NCBI GenBank assembly: GCA_947625985.1 | Contig: CANQQF010000005.1 | Location: 1-64,000 of the forward strand | Length of the DNA: 64,000 nucleotides | From: an uncultured Clostridia bacterium | GTDB lineage: Bacteria > Bacillota_A > Clostridia > TANB77 > CAG-508 | Direction of reading: 5' to 3' | Shown: one piece after another, positions 61,110 to 64,000 of the stretch | Layout of the letters: every line of letters begins with the position of its first letter | Numbering within the stretch: the first letter of the stretch is position 1 | Made by a program: the position numbers and the translations under genes | The notes under the pieces: generated by a model | Databases searched by the model: none | The model's input: only the letters and a program-made list of their open reading frames with translations | What the model was told of the DNA's origin: nothing

Positions 61110-61133
61110 TTTATTCAACCTCCTTGTATCTCT

Positions 61134-62210
61134 TTAATTTACAGTATTGTTAGTAGTTTGTCCTTCTGATGTTTCCTCTATTCCTTGAATATCTAATTTA
61201 GCATTTTTAGGACAAATATTTATAAAAGTATTTCCATCATTTACGTTTATTATATTCCCTTCTGTATCTTTGTATTCTGTTTTTGAATCTCTTGCTTGTT
61301 TTGTGGCTGTAATTTTAATAGCTTTTCCATTTGTAATATAATATCCATCAAATGTTCCTATATTTTTCAAGCCTTGTCTACCTTTATTTTCAGTATCATC
61401 TAATGTATAATTATCACATTTCACAATTATTATATTTTTTATTGATACAGGCTCTTTTGTATCCCAATCAACTTGTTCTACACCTCTTGCATAACGATTA
61501 TACCTTTTGTTAGTTTTGTCATATTCATACTTTACAGTTTGAAGATCTGAATGTGGTATTGTTATAGTTGTAGCTGGCATACCGTTTTCTAACTCGACTT
61601 CATCTGTCACGTAATTTAATACACTTTCAGCTTTTGATGTTGTTTTATATCCTTTAGATTTTGAAGCAGTTAGTATAGCTTGTGTACTTGTTACAGCATT
61701 ATGTGGAGAAGCTTTATCTTTAACTCTCCAAAAAGTATCTGATGTTTCAGAGATTCCATTTAAATTATCTATTGAGTATTTCTTTATATCTTTTTCAGCT
61801 TGTGGACTCCATCCGAAGTGTGTATATATTGCATCATTTTCCATTGCATAATCTATAAAATAATGTCTTGCACTACGTACAGGTCCTATTTTGTCTAAAT
61901 CAACACCTTTGAAACAAGCCATTAATCTTGTTTCTCCACCCTCAACAATTATTTCATAAACCAAATATGCTTTATTTAAATTTGCTTGAGGCCAAGCATC
62001 TTTATGGTTGTCTATCATAACAGCAATAGGTCTATCATTTCCTTGATAAATTTGAATCTTCTTTCCTTGCTCAGAATCTTCAGCTATTAATTCATTGTTA
62101 GAAACTGTGTTGTTTTGATCTTTATAAACCTTATATGCTAAGCATCCTCCTGCAGCGATGGCTACAACAATTAGTATAAAAATTAATACTTTTGCACCAT
62201 TTTTTTCCAT
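61134..62210 (-). CDS. DUF3048 lipoprotein (YerB-like)
   Basis: A 358-residue exported protein with a hydrophobic N-terminus ending in AAGGC, a likely lipobox with Cys near residue 23. The DUF3048 core follows: RPIAVMIDNHKDAWPQANL, VEGGETRLMACF, IGPVRSARHYFIDYA and a C-terminal domain near 230-340. The family is common in Firmicutes and of unknown function. AAGGAG precedes the ATG. It follows ybeY by 2 nt and precedes the ylbF-like gene, one apparent operon. Confidence 0.9.
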   Translation of the reverse strand: MEKNGAKVLIFILIVVAIAAGGCLAYKVYKDQNNTVSNNELIAEDSEQGKKIQIYQGNDRPIAVMIDNHKDAWPQANLNKAYLVYEIIVEGGETRLMACFKGVDLDKIGPVRSARHYFIDYAMENDAIYTHFGWSPQAEKDIKKYSIDNLNGISETSDTFWRVKDKASPHNAVTSTQAILTASKSKGYKTTSKAESVLNYVTDEVELENGMPATTITIPHSDLQTVKYEYDKTNKRYNRYARGVEQVDWDTKEPVSIKNIIIVKCDNYTLDDTENKGRQGLKNIGTFDGYYITNGKAIKITATKQARDSKTEYKDTEGNIINVNDGNTFINICPKNAKLDIQGIEETSEGQTTNNTVN

Positions 62211-62212
62211 AT

Positions 62213-62686
62213 TTAACTCCTTGTGATTTTCAATTCATTTAATATTTTTTCTTCTTTCTCTCTCATTTGAATTTTTTCATTTTCATTCATATGATCATAT
62301 CCCATCAGATGATAGAATCCATGAACAACCATATAGCTTAACTCTCTTTCAAAACTATGTCCATATTCTTTTGCTTGTTCTTCAACTCTATCTATTGAAA
62401 TCACTATATTTCCTAATACATCCTCTGTATTAAATTTATTTTCTTTTATTCCTAATTCAAGTTCTTCTTTTTCAAACATTGGAAAGGATAATACATCTGT
62501 TTCTTTATCTATATTTCTAAATTTTTTATTTGTTTTTCTAATTTGTTCAGGTGTTGTCAACGTAATTTCTATGTATAATTTAGTTTTATCTAAATTTTCT
62601 TTTTCAAAACATGTTTGGAGAACTTTTTTTATTATTATCTCATAGTTATGATTTTCTTCTATATCTAAAAAATCTATTTCACACAT
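62213..62686 (-). CDS. ybeY: Endoribonuclease YbeY
   Basis: A metal-dependent endoribonuclease of 157 residues involved in 16S rRNA maturation and ribosome quality control. The zinc motif HxxxHxxxxxH is present as HGFYHLMGYDH near residues 125-135, and FRNIDKETDVLSFPMF near 57-72 is conserved. Its ATG adjoins the stop codon of the preceding unknown gene, with GGAAG as a weak ribosome site, so translation is coupled. Confidence 0.95.
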   Translation of the reverse strand: MCEIDFLDIEENHNYEIIIKKVLQTCFEKENLDKTKLYIEITLTTPEQIRKTNKKFRNIDKETDVLSFPMFEKEELELGIKENKFNTEDVLGNIVISIDRVEEQAKEYGHSFERELSYMVVHGFYHLMGYDHMNENEKIQMREKEEKILNELKITRS

Positions 62687-63877
62687 TTATGCTACTTCCT
62701 TAATTTTTATATATTGTCCATTTGATACAAATGAATTTTTTATTGTTCTTATTGCTCCATAGTCAATTAGTTTTCTCTTGTAATATGTTCTAATTCTGCT
62801 ATAATCTATTTTAGTATATGAATCTAATTTCTTTAAATCATTTTTTATGAATAGAACTTCTTTGTCTTTTTGATAATCTGCATCTTTTAATCTAATAATC
62901 TTTTTATACTTTTCCCAGAATTTTTTATATTCATCTCTATCTTGTGGTTTTTCCCAATAAACTTTCTTTGACAATAACTTTGTATTGTATTCTTCCATTA
63001 AATTTATTAATGTTTTAAATATTTCTTCTCTTTTTGTCGCTATTTTAGTATCTTGTAATAATACTCTTGCATCTCTTAATAATTTTTCGTAACATTGTTC
63101 TGCTACCGTTAAAGGAACACTATGAGTAAATATAAGCCTACTTATTCCTAATAATACCATATTTTTCTCAATATTATCTCTTCCATCTAACTTACCTATT
63201 GTAAATTTTTCATATTTTTCATACTCTTCAATTACTTTTTTCAATTTTTCATCTTCATTTATTTTCAATGGCAATATATTTTCAATATAGTCTTCTAATG
63301 TTGCAAAAATTTTTACATAAACGGCATCTTTTGATGAGTCATATTCTCCTGATGTATTTGCTAATTTTATTGCATAGTTTTTCAAAATACTCTTATATAA
63401 TACATCCATTCTAAATGAATAAAATTCTTTAAATCTTTTTATTACTTTTTCTTTTCCAGCCACTTTTACAGCTTCATAGTCTAAATCAATTAGATATTTT
63501 TGCTTTCTATGTTTATATTCTACAAATTCATTTTCTTTAAGAGTAATAACCTCATAATATTTTGCTAATGCATTTTTTTCATATTCAGAAGCTGAGTTGT
63601 TTTTTACTTTTTTATATATAGAATCCATAACATACTTATCTAATGCTTCTAAATAATTCTCATATGCTGTTTTATATTTTTTTTCTTCCTCTTCCCTATA
63701 GTCCTCTTCAGCATCTTGATAATTATCAAAAGCTTTTAATAAAGAATTTCTTCTTATAGAAATTAACATGCTATTAATACCTATTCTTGTAGGTGTTAAT
63801 ATTTTTGTTAATGTTGTAGTTATTTTATTAAAAAAGTTTTTGTCTGTTCCAGTAATTCTAAGACTTCTTTCTTCCAT
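62687..63877 (-). CDS. Hypothetical protein between yqfD-like gene and ybeY
   Basis: A 396-residue soluble, very charged protein (Lys, Glu, Tyr-rich), mostly helical, with an N-terminal segment TTTLTKILTPTRIGINSMLIS and long helices throughout; no signal peptide, membrane helix or nucleotide-binding motif. In Bacillus this interval holds phoH and the pgpH-like gene; neither P-loop nor HD motif is present here, so it is not a PhoH. GGAAGGATGAG precedes the ATG. I recognise no family. Confidence 0.75.
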   Translation of the reverse strand: MEERSLRITGTDKNFFNKITTTLTKILTPTRIGINSMLISIRRNSLLKAFDNYQDAEEDYREEEEKKYKTAYENYLEALDKYVMDSIYKKVKNNSASEYEKNALAKYYEVITLKENEFVEYKHRKQKYLIDLDYEAVKVAGKEKVIKRFKEFYSFRMDVLYKSILKNYAIKLANTSGEYDSSKDAVYVKIFATLEDYIENILPLKINEDEKLKKVIEEYEKYEKFTIGKLDGRDNIEKNMVLLGISRLIFTHSVPLTVAEQCYEKLLRDARVLLQDTKIATKREEIFKTLINLMEEYNTKLLSKKVYWEKPQDRDEYKKFWEKYKKIIRLKDADYQKDKEVLFIKNDLKKLDSYTKIDYSRIRTYYKRKLIDYGAIRTIKNSFVSNGQYIKIKEVA

Positions 63878-63895
63878 TCAACTCATCCTTCCTTT

Positions 63896-64000
63896 TTATA
63901 TTTTCTCATTTGTCCCAACTTTCTCAATCACTTCATATGTTACAAAAATTTCTACACAATCTTCTTTTTCATATGTATTTATATTTTTACTTATTATATC
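63896..64000 (-). CDS. yqfD: YqfD-like sporulation protein, C-terminal end only
   Basis: The last 34 codons of a gene entering from the right edge. The sequence ends VEIFVTYEVIEKVGTNEKI and a stop, which resembles the C-terminus of YqfD, a sigma-E-dependent sporulation membrane protein encoded upstream of ybeY in Firmicutes. Position supports the call, but so little is visible that it remains tentative. Confidence 0.6.
   Translation of the reverse strand, partial: DIISKNINTYEKEDCVEIFVTYEVIEKVGTNEKI

Overview
The window is very AT-rich chromosomal DNA from a spore-forming Firmicute of class Clostridia, probably an uncultured gut-type lineage. The evidence is spoIVA, a gerA-gerB-gerC germination operon, the 3' end of a yqfD-like gene, the ireB-ruvX-DUF1292 cluster, mini-RNase III next to rbgA, purine-rich Shine-Dalgarno sites and many sigma-A promoters with 17-bp spacing. 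Most genes lie on the minus strand. I see no insertion sequence, prophage or CRISPR array.

Layout. 1-2.2 kb: a membrane-anchored polysaccharide deacetylase and a partial unknown gene. 2.3-5.4 kb: a P-type cation ATPase behind a yybP-ykoY (Mn2+) riboswitch with an overlapping terminator, then tRNA-Glu. 5.4-9.8 kb: mrnC, rbgA, a small membrane protein, DUF1292, ruvX, ireB and a GAF/degenerate-GGDEF protein. 9.8-13.5 kb: a 1102-residue CpaE/TadZ-like ATPase with two AT-hooks inside a long QP(I/V)EP repeat, preceded by a small secreted two-helix membrane protein. 13.6-15.8 kb: a G5-SH3b-glucosaminidase and an unknown membrane-anchored protein, divergently transcribed.

15.8-22.8 kb: an operon for a sortase substrate, a sortase, a membrane protein and a Wzz/tyrosine-kinase/tyrosine-phosphatase module. 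Next to it are an LPKAG-anchored cohesin-like protein and a FAD/Rieske oxidoreductase. 23.3-44.9 kb: a large exopolysaccharide cluster. It begins at a strong promoter before the initiating phosphoglycosyl transferase and runs through glycosyltransferases, a radical SAM/SPASM protein, a pyruvyl transferase with an FrhB-like partner, a Wzy polymerase joined in frame to a glycosyltransferase, a beta-helix protein with a C-terminal dockerin, two ATP-grasp proteins, a sugar aminotransferase and a frameshifted Wzx flippase. Dockerin, cohesin-like anchor and sortase within 14 kb suggest a surface attachment system tied to the exopolysaccharide.

44.9-51.3 kb: vanZ-like, a coiled-coil protein, argS, DUF4363/yetF, a holin-like protein, and a hexapeptide acyltransferase-like gene with a eukaryote-type UDP-sugar pyrophosphorylase. 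51.5-58.4 kb: spoIVA, a transglutaminase-like protein and the ger operon, whose gerA is broken by one extra base in an A run. 58.4-64 kb: rnr, secG, ylbF, a YerB-like DUF3048 protein, ybeY, an unknown gene and the yqfD-like 3' end.

Starts were moved from the longest possible codon wherever a Shine-Dalgarno site decided the matter. All functional assignments are from reading the translations. No database search was run.
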